Source of the DNA: Kurthia sibirica
Lineage (GTDB): Bacteria > Bacillota > Bacilli > Bacillales_A > Planococcaceae
DNA length: 64,000 nt
Assembly: GCF_003143975.1 (NCBI RefSeq)
Contig: NZ_QFVR01000009.1
Span: 1 to 64,000, forward strand
Direction: 5' to 3'
Shown here: positions 44,602 through 54,099 of the stretch, in pieces
How the letters are laid out: each line of letters begins with the position of its first letter
Numbering within the stretch: the stretch's first letter is position 1
The notes under the pieces: model-generated
The model's input: only the letters and a program-made list of their open reading frames with translations
Databases searched by the model: none
What the model was told of the DNA's origin: nothing
Program-made: the position numbers and the translations under genes

Positions 44602-46074
44602 ATGTATAAATTATTAGAAAAGGACGAACGTATTTGTTTAGAAATCCTTTATTATTTTTCGAAGCATAAAAAACAAAATACAATTGCGCTAAAGGAAATC
44701 TCCAGTGATCTAGGGTATGATTCGCGTCGACTCATTAATCATTTAGAAAAATTAGTTGAGGATATTGAGGAGTATGATTGGCATAAGGAAATAGGGTTGG
44801 TCATACAAAATGATCTATTGCATATTGAAATACGTGATACATTTGCTGTCGATTTTTTTGAAAGTGAGTATTTGTTAAATAGTGTATTATTTAAATTATG
44901 TATGGATTTATATCTAAATACATTTACAAATTTAAGTGAGTTTGCGCAAAGAAATTTCATCTCAACATCAACAATTTATCGTAGAGTCAAAAAGTTAAAA
45001 CAAATATTAGCAGATTTTGATATTGAACTACATTTATTGGCACCGCAGTACTTCATAGGAAAAGAGTATCAAATTAGATACTTTTTTTATTCATTAATTT
45101 CAACAGCCTATTATTATAATTCTGAACAAACAAATGACTATATTTCTATGAAGCGGACGGAAATATTTGATCGTTTTCTACAATACTGCCCGCAGTTTCC
45201 TTATGCAAGTGAAGTGAAACTACGCATATTATTAGATATAACAGTCGATCGTATTCAGAGAGGGTTTATCGTTGAAAAAGAGAGCATTGCCTTTTCACTA
45301 ACATCTACACTGTATCCATATGAGCCATTGTATCAATTTTTCAAGCCAATATGTTATGAGAATGAGCGTGCAATAATAAATGAAGCGACCTTTTTTCATT
45401 TCATTTTAAATGTTGTTAATATTTATTCGATCAATGAATTGACAGTGGAACAATTGAGTGAAGCGTTACCAACAAATGAAAAATCCGAAAAAGTGGATGC
45501 TGTTATCATGCAATTTACCGAATTTTTTAATTGCCCCTTATCTAATTTAGAACATAATTACATCGAGCGGAATTTATACTATATAATGAAGCGTTCTGCC
45601 ATCATTCGTGGCAGTGAGCATATTGAAAGTTTACAGTTCAATTTGACAACGGTAGCTGAAGCACATCCATATGTTTCAGAGTTGTTATACCAATTTTTTG
45701 AATATCTAGAAAAAGAATTGGCGATTGTTTTACGGGAGGATTTAAAATTGCAAATGTTTCTCGTATTTCGAGAAGTTATATGGAAAATACGTTCCCCAAT
45801 TAAAATTTGTATGTTGAGTAAAATTAGTAGTTCGCAACAATATTATTTACGAGAAAAATTGATTACCGAATTAAAGTTACCAATTGAATTAGTTTCAAAA
45901 ATTGATGATAGTACTGAAATTGTCATAGCAGACTATTCAATTCAAGCATTTTATGATGAAACGATTGATTTTTACTTCATCCCCTCATTTCCAGATGCCG
46001 AAGAATGGCTTAATTTAATTCAGTCGATTCAAGATAACTATCACGCGCTTATAAAACTACGGATTGACGAATAG
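44602..46074 (+). CDS. Mga-like / PRD-type helix-turn-helix regulator
   Basis: A 490-residue protein with an N-terminal winged helix (TIALKEISSDLGYDSRRLIN) and a second Mga-type HTH (NLSEFAQRNFISTSTIYRRV with KKLKQILADF, about residues 112-142). A long, mainly helical Mga/PRD-like region and a C-terminal segment resembling a PTS EIIB-like fold (TEIVIADYSIQAF) follow. No clear phosphorylatable His is obvious to me. Only 13 bases separate it from a hydrolase gene, which may be its target. Signal and regulon are unknown. Confidence 0.75.
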   Translation: MYKLLEKDERICLEILYYFSKHKKQNTIALKEISSDLGYDSRRLINHLEKLVEDIEEYDWHKEIGLVIQNDLLHIEIRDTFAVDFFESEYLLNSVLFKLCMDLYLNTFTNLSEFAQRNFISTSTIYRRVKKLKQILADFDIELHLLAPQYFIGKEYQIRYFFYSLISTAYYYNSEQTNDYISMKRTEIFDRFLQYCPQFPYASEVKLRILLDITVDRIQRGFIVEKESIAFSLTSTLYPYEPLYQFFKPICYENERAIINEATFFHFILNVVNIYSINELTVEQLSEALPTNEKSEKVDAVIMQFTEFFNCPLSNLEHNYIERNLYYIMKRSAIIRGSEHIESLQFNLTTVAEAHPYVSELLYQFFEYLEKELAIVLREDLKLQMFLVFREVIWKIRSPIKICMLSKISSSQQYYLREKLITELKLPIELVSKIDDSTEIVIADYSIQAFYDETIDFYFIPSFPDAEEWLNLIQSIQDNYHALIKLRIDE

Positions 46075-46087
46075 GAGAATATGATCT

Positions 46088-46933
46088 ATGTTCGATAACA
46101 TAAAAAAACAATTGCTTGGGCTAAGTAGAATTAGTTCTCGTATAAGAAATATAAGGCTTTTCATTAACTACAAACAAAAAACAATCCGTTATGGGGAGGT
46201 TACTTTGCAGTCTATGACGATCTATTCCCCTCGACAGGCTAGGACCAAAAAAAGACCGGTGATTTTATATGCGCATGGTGGGAATTGGAATGCTGGTGAT
46301 AAAACGAATGTTACGGAAAAACCAAAACTATTTACTAGTTTAGGCTATACGTTTGTATCGATGAATTATAGATTAGCACCGCAGGCGAGCTATGTACAAA
46401 TGGCAGAAGATATTGCACTTGCAACAACTTGGTTATATGAGCATGCCGAAACAGAGCATTTTGATATGGATGATTTTCATCTGATGGGTCATTCGGCTGG
46501 CGGCCATCTCATGACATTGATTGCCACAAAACGTCAGTTTTTTGAAGAGAAGGGCTTATCGCATAGTATGATTCGTTCAGTTACGAACATCGAAGGACCC
46601 CTTGATATTACGGCATTAATGAAGAGAGTAAAAGGGCATCGTGATGTTTTTACGGAGGATCGCTCGTTATGGCGTGAAGCTTCACCTATTACATATGCTC
46701 ATCAACACGCCTTACCACCGCTATTCATAATCGCTCATAAAGAGGAGCTAGATGCACCCTATTTAACTATTGCGAAGGCGGCTGGCAATAAAGTGAAGTT
46801 TTTTGAGGCTCAGACAACCTCTCATCGCAATTTAACAAAATTTATTGGTAGTGCTAAAACGCCAGAAGCAAAAGATTTGACGACTGCGATTATTAAGTTT
46901 CTTGCAAACTATTCGAAGTATTCAAATGAATGA
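46088..46933 (+). CDS. Alpha/beta hydrolase (esterase-like)
   Basis: A 281-residue alpha/beta hydrolase of the carboxylesterase/lipase type. Oxyanion-hole motif YAHGGNWNAGD (about residues 63-73), nucleophile elbow MGHSAGGHL (about 133-141, catalytic Ser), and a late His in TTSHRNL are visible; the acid residue is probably in EELDAPY. There is no signal peptide, though the N-terminus is basic. TAGGAG precedes the ATG. The likely partner is the Mga-like regulator just upstream; the substrate is unknown. Confidence 0.8.
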   Translation: MFDNIKKQLLGLSRISSRIRNIRLFINYKQKTIRYGEVTLQSMTIYSPRQARTKKRPVILYAHGGNWNAGDKTNVTEKPKLFTSLGYTFVSMNYRLAPQASYVQMAEDIALATTWLYEHAETEHFDMDDFHLMGHSAGGHLMTLIATKRQFFEEKGLSHSMIRSVTNIEGPLDITALMKRVKGHRDVFTEDRSLWREASPITYAHQHALPPLFIIAHKEELDAPYLTIAKAAGNKVKFFEAQTTSHRNLTKFIGSAKTPEAKDLTTAIIKFLANYSKYSNE

Positions 46934-46948
46934 AAACAAATAAAAAAT

Positions 46949-47211
46949 ATCTTCAAAACTAAGATAGTAAATAGCTAGTAGTTTGAAGATACAAATTAAA
47001 TATACCCCTTGTATTAAAAAAACTTCATATAATATAGGTATTTAAAAGATGATGATGAGTATAAAAAAGCTAAAATCCTCTCTGAGTTACATACGCTCTT
47101 GGTCGATTATTTCCCCACTATAACTAGACAAGAAAATAATGGACATTAAAAAAAGTGGTTCTACGTCAACTAGTGGCGTGATTTGGATTTTTCACAGCAC
47201 GCCACTTTTTC
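46949..47211 (+). terminator. Terminator-like hairpins after the hydrolase gene
   Basis: Two hairpins: atcttcaaaact with agtttgaagat (46949-46990, no T run), and AGTGGCGTG with CACGCCACT (47172-47206) followed by TTTTTCT, which is the better terminator. No gene is seen between them. Confidence 0.5.
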
Positions 47212-47229
47212 TATTTATTCGTTTCGGAC

Positions 47230-47346
47230 GAATGCTTTCCGGCAAGAGCCCTCGCCCTTTACTACACAAATCATTCACCCTACACGCAACGCCATTTTTT
47301 TGTTCCTTCCTATTCAATCACATCTTCGCTCGAAAATGAGCAAAGC
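47230..47346 (-). repeat. Dispersed repeat family 3, copy 1
   Basis: In reverse complement this stretch (gctttgctcattttcgagcg through aatagg, then the ccggaaagcattc end) matches 63050-63168 with scattered differences. The two copies lie 16 kb apart in opposite orientation. No coding function is apparent. Confidence 0.75.
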
Positions 47347-47421
47347 ACTGTAGAGGCTTTATTTTTTGAATCCGATTATCAGGTAGGTTAGTTGTTTTAT
47401 TTAACGCCCACAGAATGTAAA

Positions 47422-47553
47422 TTACAGCCCATATAATTTTTGTTCATCAATATCAATTAAAATCACATTAATTTTATGCTGGGCCAATGCTTGTGCGAGT
47501 CCAATTCCCATGACACCAGCCCGGATAACTCCAATATTTCTAAATAAATCCAT
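47422..47553 (-). pseudogene. N-terminal fragment of a 3-hydroxyacyl-CoA dehydrogenase
   Basis: The minus strand encodes MDLFRNIGVIRAGVMGIGLA and QALAQHKINVILIDIDEQ, the Rossmann beta-alpha-beta start of a 3-hydroxybutyryl/3-hydroxyacyl-CoA dehydrogenase, and stops after 43 residues. The first glycine of the GxGxxG loop is replaced by Arg (GVIRAGVMG). The remaining 240 or so residues are missing, so this is a relic. Confidence 0.7.
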
Positions 47554-47810
47554 ATATATCACTTGTTTCCAACATTATGTGTAAATTAAATCAGATAAAA
47601 GAATAAACATCAATAAGAATATTTTGATTTCATGAAATAGTTTTAAAACTTTGACAGCTAAACTAACACAATTAATGGTTAGCTATTTTTCTTCTATATT
47701 TTTAAGATACAAAGATGGGTCTCTTTTATATCGATATCTTTTCACATGTTCATCTCTTCTTTCCAGCTTTCATTTTCTTCGCAATGTTTATATATCTGTG
47801 TCATCTATTG

Positions 47811-48596
47811 CATCTTCGGCAAATACAATATGCTCACCATGTCTCATAATGTAACGATTCCACGAACGTAAAACCGGTAATTCTTCGATGTCTACGTTTA
47901 ATTCTACGAAAAACCAATTCAAGATCATTGTTTGTCCTTGGTAAAATTAGCTGTTCATGACATGCAAATAATCCTTTCCATAATCCATTACTATATCGCA
48001 TTAAATTATCGACAAACTGTGCATCTTCTTCTTTTATTAACTTTTTTCAAAATCCAATCTTTTTCTAACAGTGAGACTTGCCTTACGTGTTGAAGGCTCT
48101 AAAATAGTGTCAATGCGTCTAATTCGGGTGTTTTAACCACACTACCTGTTGATAATCTTCCTTAAAACCATCTATATTACTGATTATTCTGGATAGTTTT
48201 TCAAATAGTGCATGGGCCCCTTTTCAGGCAATTTTCAATAGATTATTAAATTGGTTTTGTCTGTTCATAAACCTTACTTTCTGGTAAATCAAATGGTGTA
48301 TTCTAGTAAAACCGAACGTATTTCCGCAGTATATGCTAGAATAGTTTCTGATTCTAGACTATCTTCTTCTAAAGCCCTTTTCTCAATCTCACGTATTACA
48401 CGTAGTTTCTTTTTTCTGTTCATCTTTAGCTTTCGATCTTCATCTACAACTGGTTTGGCGATGTCTTTTAAATAGTTAAATTGACAGTACTGATAAGATT
48501 TTTTGGGTGATAATGTTTCAATCACAAGGCGAATTGATTTCTGGCTATCACTGACAAAACCTAGAATTAGAGAACCAAATTCTAAGACAGCTTAGT
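47811..48596 (-). pseudogene. Decayed transposase
   Basis: On the minus strand, pieces in different frames read LGFVSDSQKSIRLVIETLSP, QYCQFNYLKDIAKPVVDEDR and KLKMNRKKKLRVIREIEKRA (48289-48590). About 400 bases later they are followed by RTNNDLELVFRRIKRRHRRI with RYIMRHGEHIVFAEDA (47811-47935). These are the catalytic-to-C-terminal parts of a large DDE-type transposase of uncertain IS family. Frameshifts and stops throughout show it is dead. Confidence 0.65.
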
Positions 48597-48707
48597 GAAT
48601 TCCTTTAATTATTTAATAATTAAAGTTCAAAAAACAGTATTTTCAAAAAATTCTTGCAAAGTATAAATTCTTATAATATGCTGAATAAAATACATTTGGA
48701 GGAATTT

Positions 48708-49700
48708 ATGAATATAATTGTAAGGGATTTAAAAAAACATTATAAAGTAAAAAAAAGAGAAGTCGGTTTAAAGAAAATAAAGCAATTGTTAAAACCCGAA
48801 TATAGCACTATTGACGCTGTTAAAGGGATTGATTTACAAATTAATGAAGGTGAAATGGTTGGATTCATTGGACCAAATGGTGCTGGTAAATCAACTACTA
48901 TAAAAATGTTGACAGGAATTCTTGCACCTTCATCCGGAGATATATTTGTGGGAGGTCTAAATCCTGCGAAAGACAGAAAAAAATTATCATATAATATCGG
49001 TACTGTTTTTGGGCAAAAATCCCAGCTATGGTTCCACTTACCTCCAATTGATACCTTTAAACTGTTTTCAAAAATTTATGAGGTGGACAATTTTGAATTT
49101 AAAAAACAATTATCTTTACTTGTCGATATACTTCAATTGGAACCATTTATGCATAAACCAGCACGCCAATTAAGCTTAGGGCAGAGAATGAAGTGTGAAA
49201 TTGCAGCATCGTTACTACATAACCCTAAATTAATTTTTTTGGATGAACCAACAATTGGTTTAGATGTTGTTGCTAAAAGACAAATTAGAACGGCACTTAC
49301 TGAGATGAATAAAAGGGAAAATACCACTGTAATTCTTACAAGCCACGATGCAGGGGATATAGAGGCTATCTGTGAAAGGGTAGTAATTATTAACGAGGGT
49401 TCTCTAATTTTAGATAATCCAATAAAAAGTTTAAGTGGGTATTTGCAAAATAACAAATTACTTAAATTTAAAACTGCCCATGATATTTCAAAGTTAAAAA
49501 TGACAGCTGGTATTGAAATAGTATCAATAGAAAATGAGACAGTTAATTTGAAAGTTCCTGATAATAATGATTTTTTATCAAAGATTATAGTCAATTTAAT
49601 TAATGATTATGAGATAGAGGACATTAGTATTACAGAGCCTTCTTTAGAAGAAGTTATCCATTCAATATATACTGAAAAAAGCTTGAGGGGGTCAGTATAA
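48708..49700 (+). CDS. ABC-2 exporter ATPase
   Basis: A 330-residue ABC ATPase with Walker A GPNGAGKSTT (about residues 53-62), Q-loop GTVFGQKSQL, signature LSLGQRMKCE, Walker B LIFLDEPTIGLD and the H-loop SHD, and a C-terminal extension (about 245-330) typical of COG4586-type ATPases. It energises the two permeases that follow. The AG-rich site TTTGGAGGAAT fixes the ATG at 48708; the frame is open from 48654 but without a site. The three genes sit between transposase and recombinase remnants, which suggests acquired DNA. Confidence 0.9.
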   Translation: MNIIVRDLKKHYKVKKREVGLKKIKQLLKPEYSTIDAVKGIDLQINEGEMVGFIGPNGAGKSTTIKMLTGILAPSSGDIFVGGLNPAKDRKKLSYNIGTVFGQKSQLWFHLPPIDTFKLFSKIYEVDNFEFKKQLSLLVDILQLEPFMHKPARQLSLGQRMKCEIAASLLHNPKLIFLDEPTIGLDVVAKRQIRTALTEMNKRENTTVILTSHDAGDIEAICERVVIINEGSLILDNPIKSLSGYLQNNKLLKFKTAHDISKLKMTAGIEIVSIENETVNLKVPDNNDFLSKIIVNLINDYEIEDISITEPSLEEVIHSIYTEKSLRGSV

Positions 49701-49701
49701 A

Positions 49702-50499
49702 TTGATTATAAAAACAATAGATAAATATTCAATGGTTATGGGAGTAAGTATAAAAAATACACTAGTTTACTCTAAGGAAATTTTATATAGAACTTCTTTT
49801 ATGATTTTGCTTTTATTTATCTTTATACAGTTATGGACTAGTGCGTACGGAGATGAAGCATCTATTGCGGGATATACTCTATCACAAACCATATGGTATT
49901 TAGTGGTCACAGAAACAATACTATTAAGTAAGATTGCTATGGGAAATCAAATCTCTGGGGAGGTAATAAGTGGATCATTGGCCTATACTTTAGGAAAACC
50001 CTACCACTATATGGTGTATAACTTTTTTTCGGGATTAGGAGATAGTTTCATTCGGTTGTTTATAAATTTTATTGTGGGTAGTGTACTAGTATTTATTATA
50101 ATTGGTCCTATATCTTTTAAAGTATCAACTATAGTACCAATAATGTTAGTTGTTCTTTTAGCATTAATATTAGATTACTTAATAATAGGTATGATTGCTT
50201 TAATGGCTTTTTTTATGGAGGACGTTTCAAGTTTGTTTTTTATTTATTCAAAAATGTTATTCATCTTAGGTGGATTATTAATCCCGATAGATTTTTTTCC
50301 AGGATGGTTACAGAACATAGCTACGACTTTACCCTTTAATTTAATTTTATTTGCTCCTGCTAGTTTATTTGTGAATTTTTCAATCTCAGCATTTTTGAAT
50401 ATATTATATCAACAACTATTTTGGATATTAATTTTCAGCTTAATATTAGAGACTATTTATAGAATAGGGCAAAAAAAATTAACTTCTAATGGAGGATAA
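49702..50499 (+). CDS. ABC-2 exporter permease, subunit 1
   Basis: A 265-residue membrane protein with six hydrophobic segments, resembling COG4587-type permeases of ABC-2 exporters. It begins with TTG 10 bases after GAGGGGG and right after the ATPase stop. Segments such as GEVISGSLAYTLGKPYHYM form the cytoplasmic coupling loop after helix 2, as in the family. The trio of ATPase plus two such permeases matches the group named viologen exporters, but its natural substrate is unknown. Confidence 0.8.
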   Translation: MIIKTIDKYSMVMGVSIKNTLVYSKEILYRTSFMILLLFIFIQLWTSAYGDEASIAGYTLSQTIWYLVVTETILLSKIAMGNQISGEVISGSLAYTLGKPYHYMVYNFFSGLGDSFIRLFINFIVGSVLVFIIIGPISFKVSTIVPIMLVVLLALILDYLIIGMIALMAFFMEDVSSLFFIYSKMLFILGGLLIPIDFFPGWLQNIATTLPFNLILFAPASLFVNFSISAFLNILYQQLFWILIFSLILETIYRIGQKKLTSNGG

Positions 50500-50503
50500 C
50501 GTT

Positions 50504-51298
50504 ATGCAAGGATTTAAACAAGAATTAAATTTTTTAACTCATGTTTGGAAGTTGAATTTTTTATCGGCTATGGAATATAGAGTGAACTTTATAATTCAAA
50601 TTGTAATGATGATTCTGAATAATGCTTTATATTTTATTTTTTGGATAATATTTTTCGAAACATTTACCGCAGTAAATGGTTGGGACCTTTCCAATATGCT
50701 TTTACTTTTTTCTATAGTAACAACAGGTGCTGGTATTGCGTTTATTTTTTTCGGAAATGCTACACGATTATCAAGTTTAATTGAAGATGGACAGATGGAT
50801 TACTATATTACATTACCGAAAAATCCTTTATTTTATTCTATTTCATCTAGAACTTCTATATCAGCTGTAGGGGATGTTATATTTGGAGTTTTTATTTTTT
50901 TCTTCTTAATTGAATTTAATGCACACAAGTTAATTTTATGGGTTATTTGTTCAATTTTAGTAGCGGCCATCTTAACTGCATATGTTTCCATATTAGGTAC
51001 AATGGCATTCTGGACAGGTAGAGCACAAGTTTTATCTGAGCAAGGGATTAATGCGATAATGACTTTTGCAATGTATCCTAGTTCAATTTTTAACGGTTAT
51101 ACACGTCTTATTTTGTTCACAGTAATACCAGCTGGATTTATTTCAGAAGTTCCAGTTTCATTACTTAATGAGCCTAATCTTATCAGTTTAAGTATTCTTT
51201 GCGTGTTTACTGTGATAATCTGCAGTTTTTCATACTGGTTGTTTGGAAGAGGACTTAAAAATTATGAATCTGGTAATCTTCTAAATATAAATATGTGA
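50504..51298 (+). CDS. ABC-2 exporter permease, subunit 2 (DUF990-like)
   Basis: A 264-residue membrane protein with six hydrophobic segments, of the DUF990/COG3694 type. The cytoplasmic loop IEDGQMDYYITLPKNPLFY is typical: in this family it reads G-x-x-D-x-x-L-x-x-P. It starts at ATG 50504, 8 bases after GGAGG; the ATG at 50489 lies inside the ribosome binding site region. It should form a heterodimeric exporter with the preceding permease. Confidence 0.85.
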   Translation: MQGFKQELNFLTHVWKLNFLSAMEYRVNFIIQIVMMILNNALYFIFWIIFFETFTAVNGWDLSNMLLLFSIVTTGAGIAFIFFGNATRLSSLIEDGQMDYYITLPKNPLFYSISSRTSISAVGDVIFGVFIFFFLIEFNAHKLILWVICSILVAAILTAYVSILGTMAFWTGRAQVLSEQGINAIMTFAMYPSSIFNGYTRLILFTVIPAGFISEVPVSLLNEPNLISLSILCVFTVIICSFSYWLFGRGLKNYESGNLLNINM

Positions 51299-51487
51299 TA
51301 AAAAATTATAAAAGTAGATAGGCTACACTTATTTGGACAGAAATTATAAGGTTTTAGAGGGCGCTTTATATGGAGCAATGTACATGGTCGCCTTTCTTGA
51401 CTAATGCAGCTTAATATAGCTGGGATTTCTGTCATAAGAAGTCGTGAGAGAAGCTTCTTATCAAGCGAATTCTTTGCCCTATAAGCT

Positions 51488-51706
51488 TTGGTGCACCCTC
51501 ATAAAATTTCAAAACGTTCTATTCAATTACTAGTTACGAAATATACAGCTGCATTCAATGGTAACACAGGGATAAGTCCTCAAAAATTGCGTCACAGCTG
51601 CGCAACTGACTATATAAAAAACGATGGAAATATCATTACATTGCGAGATCAGCTAGGCCATAGCGATATAAAAACAACTAGGCGTTTTCTTAGTAATGCT
51701 ATATAA
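51488..51706 (+). pseudogene. C-terminal fragment of a tyrosine recombinase (XerS-like)
   Basis: The frame contains HKISKRSIQLLVTKYTAAF, the active-site box KLRHSCATDYI (Arg and His of the integrase family) and LRDQLGHSDIKTTRRFL, but the position of the nucleophilic Tyr is Phe (RRFLSNAI). The N-terminal 250 or so residues are missing. It is a dead remnant on the right of the ABC exporter genes. Confidence 0.75.
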
Positions 51707-51829
51707 AATGTAATGGCCTTACTTAGTTTCTCCCTCTTTGTGATGAGTACAGCTTTCCATCCGATTCGATGCATGCTCTATTAACATTCATGGCGCACAA
51801 CTCGCCTTTCATCCTCTTTTCTCAGCAAT

Positions 51830-51934
51830 TCACGTATACATGACTCGGTGGCGTGGCACTTTTTTGCGTTATATACCACAAGTTCACGTCTCCTGTGGAA
51901 AGCGTCGAGCAGAGATGGTATTGTTTGAAAACTC
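51830..51934 (-). repeat. Dispersed repeat family 2, copy split by the ISL3 element
   Basis: The reverse complement reads through gagttttcaaacaatacc, then ctctgctcgacgctttcc and aggagacgtgaacttgtggt, parallel to 62838-62930. The other half of the repeat continues at 52778 (cccgacaaatagtataga in reverse). Removing the element and one octamer restores a sequence like 62821-62850. Confidence 0.75.
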
Positions 51935-52777
51935 GGCTCTGTGTCAAATGTTGGGGTGAATGAAATTGGATTTTCAATTTCATTCACCTTTTTCATTTAG
52001 CCCAGATGTAAACCAACTTCTTTATACTTTAATGTTAGTAAAATCTTCGCTCTCAATCGATCAAATCGTTTATAACCATATGCGTTTCGTTTCATTGCTT
52101 CCTATCCATTACAACGATTTCTACTTGATCACCGAACCTTTGCAAGTACTGTTTTATCGTATCTTTTCGACGATTTGGCAAGATAGCAATCGGTTCATGT
52201 GTTTCTGCATTGGCAATGATTAGTTGGAATTTACCTGCATTTGTATCTCCTTTATATGCATCAATTGCGATTGCTTTTGGTAGCGTGACACCTAACACTA
52301 ATTGTTGTTCTGCGACTTGATCAAAACGACGAATAACAGTTGAACTAGCTGTCTCCATTTTCTCAGCAACTGATTGGAATGTAGGTGATTTAACGCATAG
52401 CATTTGAATTGCTTGATGCCATTCTTTTGAAAAGCGTTGATCACGTTCAATAAAAGAAATTTTTTCTGAAAAACGTTTTCCACAAGAACAGACATAGCGT
52501 CGACACTTATAATATAAAACCGTAAGTCGTTCAAACCATTTTAAATGATTCATTTTTTGTATGCGATCATCCTGTACTTTCGAAGTAAGTGACTGACAAG
52601 TTGGACAAATATGTGAACGCTTCGGCATTTCTATAAAAAGAGCATACTTGCCCTCAATTTCTTCAACTTTTGTGATTAAAAGAAATGGCGAGGACTCCTG
52701 CCGAAAAACAAGTAACGCACTATTTCTAATTGTCTAAAACATGAATTGTTTCGATACCCAATATAGATAATAGAACC
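51935..52777 (-). mobile_element. Non-autonomous ISL3-type element, copy 2
   Basis: An 843-bp element in minus orientation with end sequences ggctctgtgtcaaatgttgg and atagataatagaacc and an exact 8-bp target duplication GAAAACTC (51927-51934 and 52778-52785). It shares the internal transposase deletion of copy 1. It has in addition lost about 130 bases covering the transposase start, but keeps the 39 bases that copy 1 lost. It is inserted within a copy of repeat family 2. Confidence 0.85.
51997..52676 (-). pseudogene. ISL3-family transposase remnant in copy 2
   Basis: On the minus strand the frame lacks the first 16 or so codons, continues with KYALFIEMPKRSHICPTCQS, CSCGKRFSEKISFIERDQRF and the HTH region to QVEIVVMDRKQ stop (52092), and is followed in another frame by the C-terminal stub ending GLHLG (51997). 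The catalytic core is missing at the same point as in copy 1. Confidence 0.85.
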
Positions 52778-52802
52778 GAAAACTCCCGACAAATAGTATA
52801 GA

Positions 52803-52841
52803 ATCAAAAAAGATGACTTTGGTAGCTTACCAAAGTCATCT
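52803..52841 (-). terminator. Hairpin terminator, active on the minus strand
   Basis: agatgactttggta (52811-52824) pairs with taccaaagtcatct (52828-52841); on the minus strand the stem is followed by TTTTTTG. It can end transcripts coming from proC. Confidence 0.7.
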
Positions 52842-52952
52842 GATCTTAGCCACATTAAATGGCTATCTCGTTTTTTATTAGCCTGCGCCCAAAATAGGGT
52901 TCAGTGCAGAACCATTTTCCAACGAAAGATCTTTTTAGTTGTGTTAATTTTT

Positions 52953-52996
52953 TAGGTCAGTAATGTTCAGTTAACTGAATATTACTGACCTCTTTT
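52953..52996. terminator. Hairpin downstream of proC
   Basis: aggtcagtaatgttcagt pairs with actgaatattactgacct (52954-52991), an 18-bp stem closing on TA. The T run is on the plus-strand side (TCTTTTTG), so it fits plus-strand termination better, but its place just after the proC stop suggests use for proC too. Confidence 0.6.
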
Positions 52997-53007
52997 TGTC
53001 TGGTTGA

Positions 53008-53820
53008 TTAGCACTGATCATTAGCCAATTCACGTGAACGCTTTGTTGCTTCATCGATACAAGCAGCAATCGTTTCCTTGAAATGATGATTTTCAAGTGC
53101 ATTAATACCAGCAGCTGTAGTTCCGCCCGGACTTGTAACGCGACGGCGTAGTTCCTGTGGTTCTGCATCAGACTGCTTCAACATTTCAGCAGCGCCAGCA
53201 ATCGTTTGAATTGCCAATGCACGCACGGTTGATTGTTCAAGCCCATGTTTAACGGCAGCAGCTTCAAATGCTTCGACTAAATAATATAGATAGGCAGGAC
53301 CGCTACCAGATAATGCTGTAATGGCATGAAGTTCTTCTTCTTTTACTTCAAAAACAATACCGATTGCTTCCAACAATGTTTTAAAAGTAACTTTCATATC
53401 ATTTGTCATTTCATCACTAAATGCAATGCCGCTTGCACTCATGCCAATCGTTGCTGATGTATTAGGCATAACGCGTGCCACAGGCCGTTTACCAAGAACG
53501 GATTGAATGCTATCAATGCTGACACCTGCAACGACGGATAACACGATTGTCTGTTGACCGAGAAGGGGGGCAATATCGACCATCGCTTTAGCGATATCCT
53601 TTGGTTTCATTGCTAATATAACACAATCTGCTCGCGTTAAAATATCGCGACTGTTCACAACCACCTGTACACCAAATTGCTGTGCAAGTTCATCAAGTTT
53701 CTTTTTATTTGTTTTGTTCATAACATAAATTGATTGGGGGGCTACGATACCTTCTTTTACCCAGCCTTGAATCATTGCTTCAGCCATCGAGCCAGCTCCT
53801 GCAAATACAATTGTTTGCAT
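53008..53820 (-). CDS. proC: Pyrroline-5-carboxylate reductase
   Basis: Catalyses the last step of proline synthesis, NAD(P)H-dependent reduction of pyrroline-5-carboxylate. The 270-residue protein has the N-terminal Rossmann motif FAGAGSMAEAMI, the LAMKPKDI strand, MPNTSATIG, and the C-terminal signature ALSGSGPAYLYYLVEA and VTSPGGTTAAGI. The complete length and motifs suggest an active enzyme. GGAGGCG lies before the ATG on the minus strand. Upstream is a T-box leader with a likely proline codon as specifier, so expression should rise when tRNA-Pro is uncharged. Confidence 0.95.
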   Translation of the reverse strand: MQTIVFAGAGSMAEAMIQGWVKEGIVAPQSIYVMNKTNKKKLDELAQQFGVQVVVNSRDILTRADCVILAMKPKDIAKAMVDIAPLLGQQTIVLSVVAGVSIDSIQSVLGKRPVARVMPNTSATIGMSASGIAFSDEMTNDMKVTFKTLLEAIGIVFEVKEEELHAITALSGSGPAYLYYLVEAFEAAAVKHGLEQSTVRALAIQTIAGAAEMLKQSDAEPQELRRRVTSPGGTTAAGINALENHHFKETIAACIDEATKRSRELANDQC

Positions 53821-53852
53821 AGTTGTCGCCTCCTATAAATAGTATAATAAAA

Positions 53853-54075
53853 AAGCATTTTCATCCTTAATAAAAAGGACGAAAATGCTTATATTCCGCG
53901 GTACCACCTTGATTTATTCTAATGACATTAGAATACTCTTTAGCCTCTTTAACGCAAAGGGGACGGTTCTGTTTTCAGAACTGTTCAGAAGTAGGTTCTA
54001 GTTAATATTACCATGTGATTTTCAGCCGGTGATCACATTTTCTGTTGGTAAGCGATTATACTGTACTATTCTTCA
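53853..54075 (-). promoter_or_regulatory. T-box leader of proC, proline specifier
   Basis: On the minus strand the 3' part contains AAGGTGGTACCGCGG (complement of 53896-53910), the T-box that pairs with the tRNA acceptor end. It is followed by the terminator arms aagcattttc and gaaaatgctt (53853-53890). Stem I shows the distal hairpin atgtgat/atcacat and the specifier-loop context GAACCTA; CCT (complement of 53993-53995) is a proline codon, in agreement with proC downstream. Uncharged tRNA-Pro should stabilise the antiterminator and turn on proC. Confidence 0.9.
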
Positions 54076-54099
54076 TCAACACATTAGTATATTAAAGTG

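Noticed and set aside
47139-47339. 66-residue open frame at about 47.2 kb
   Set aside because: It lies over a terminator hairpin and repeat family 3, without a ribosome binding site.
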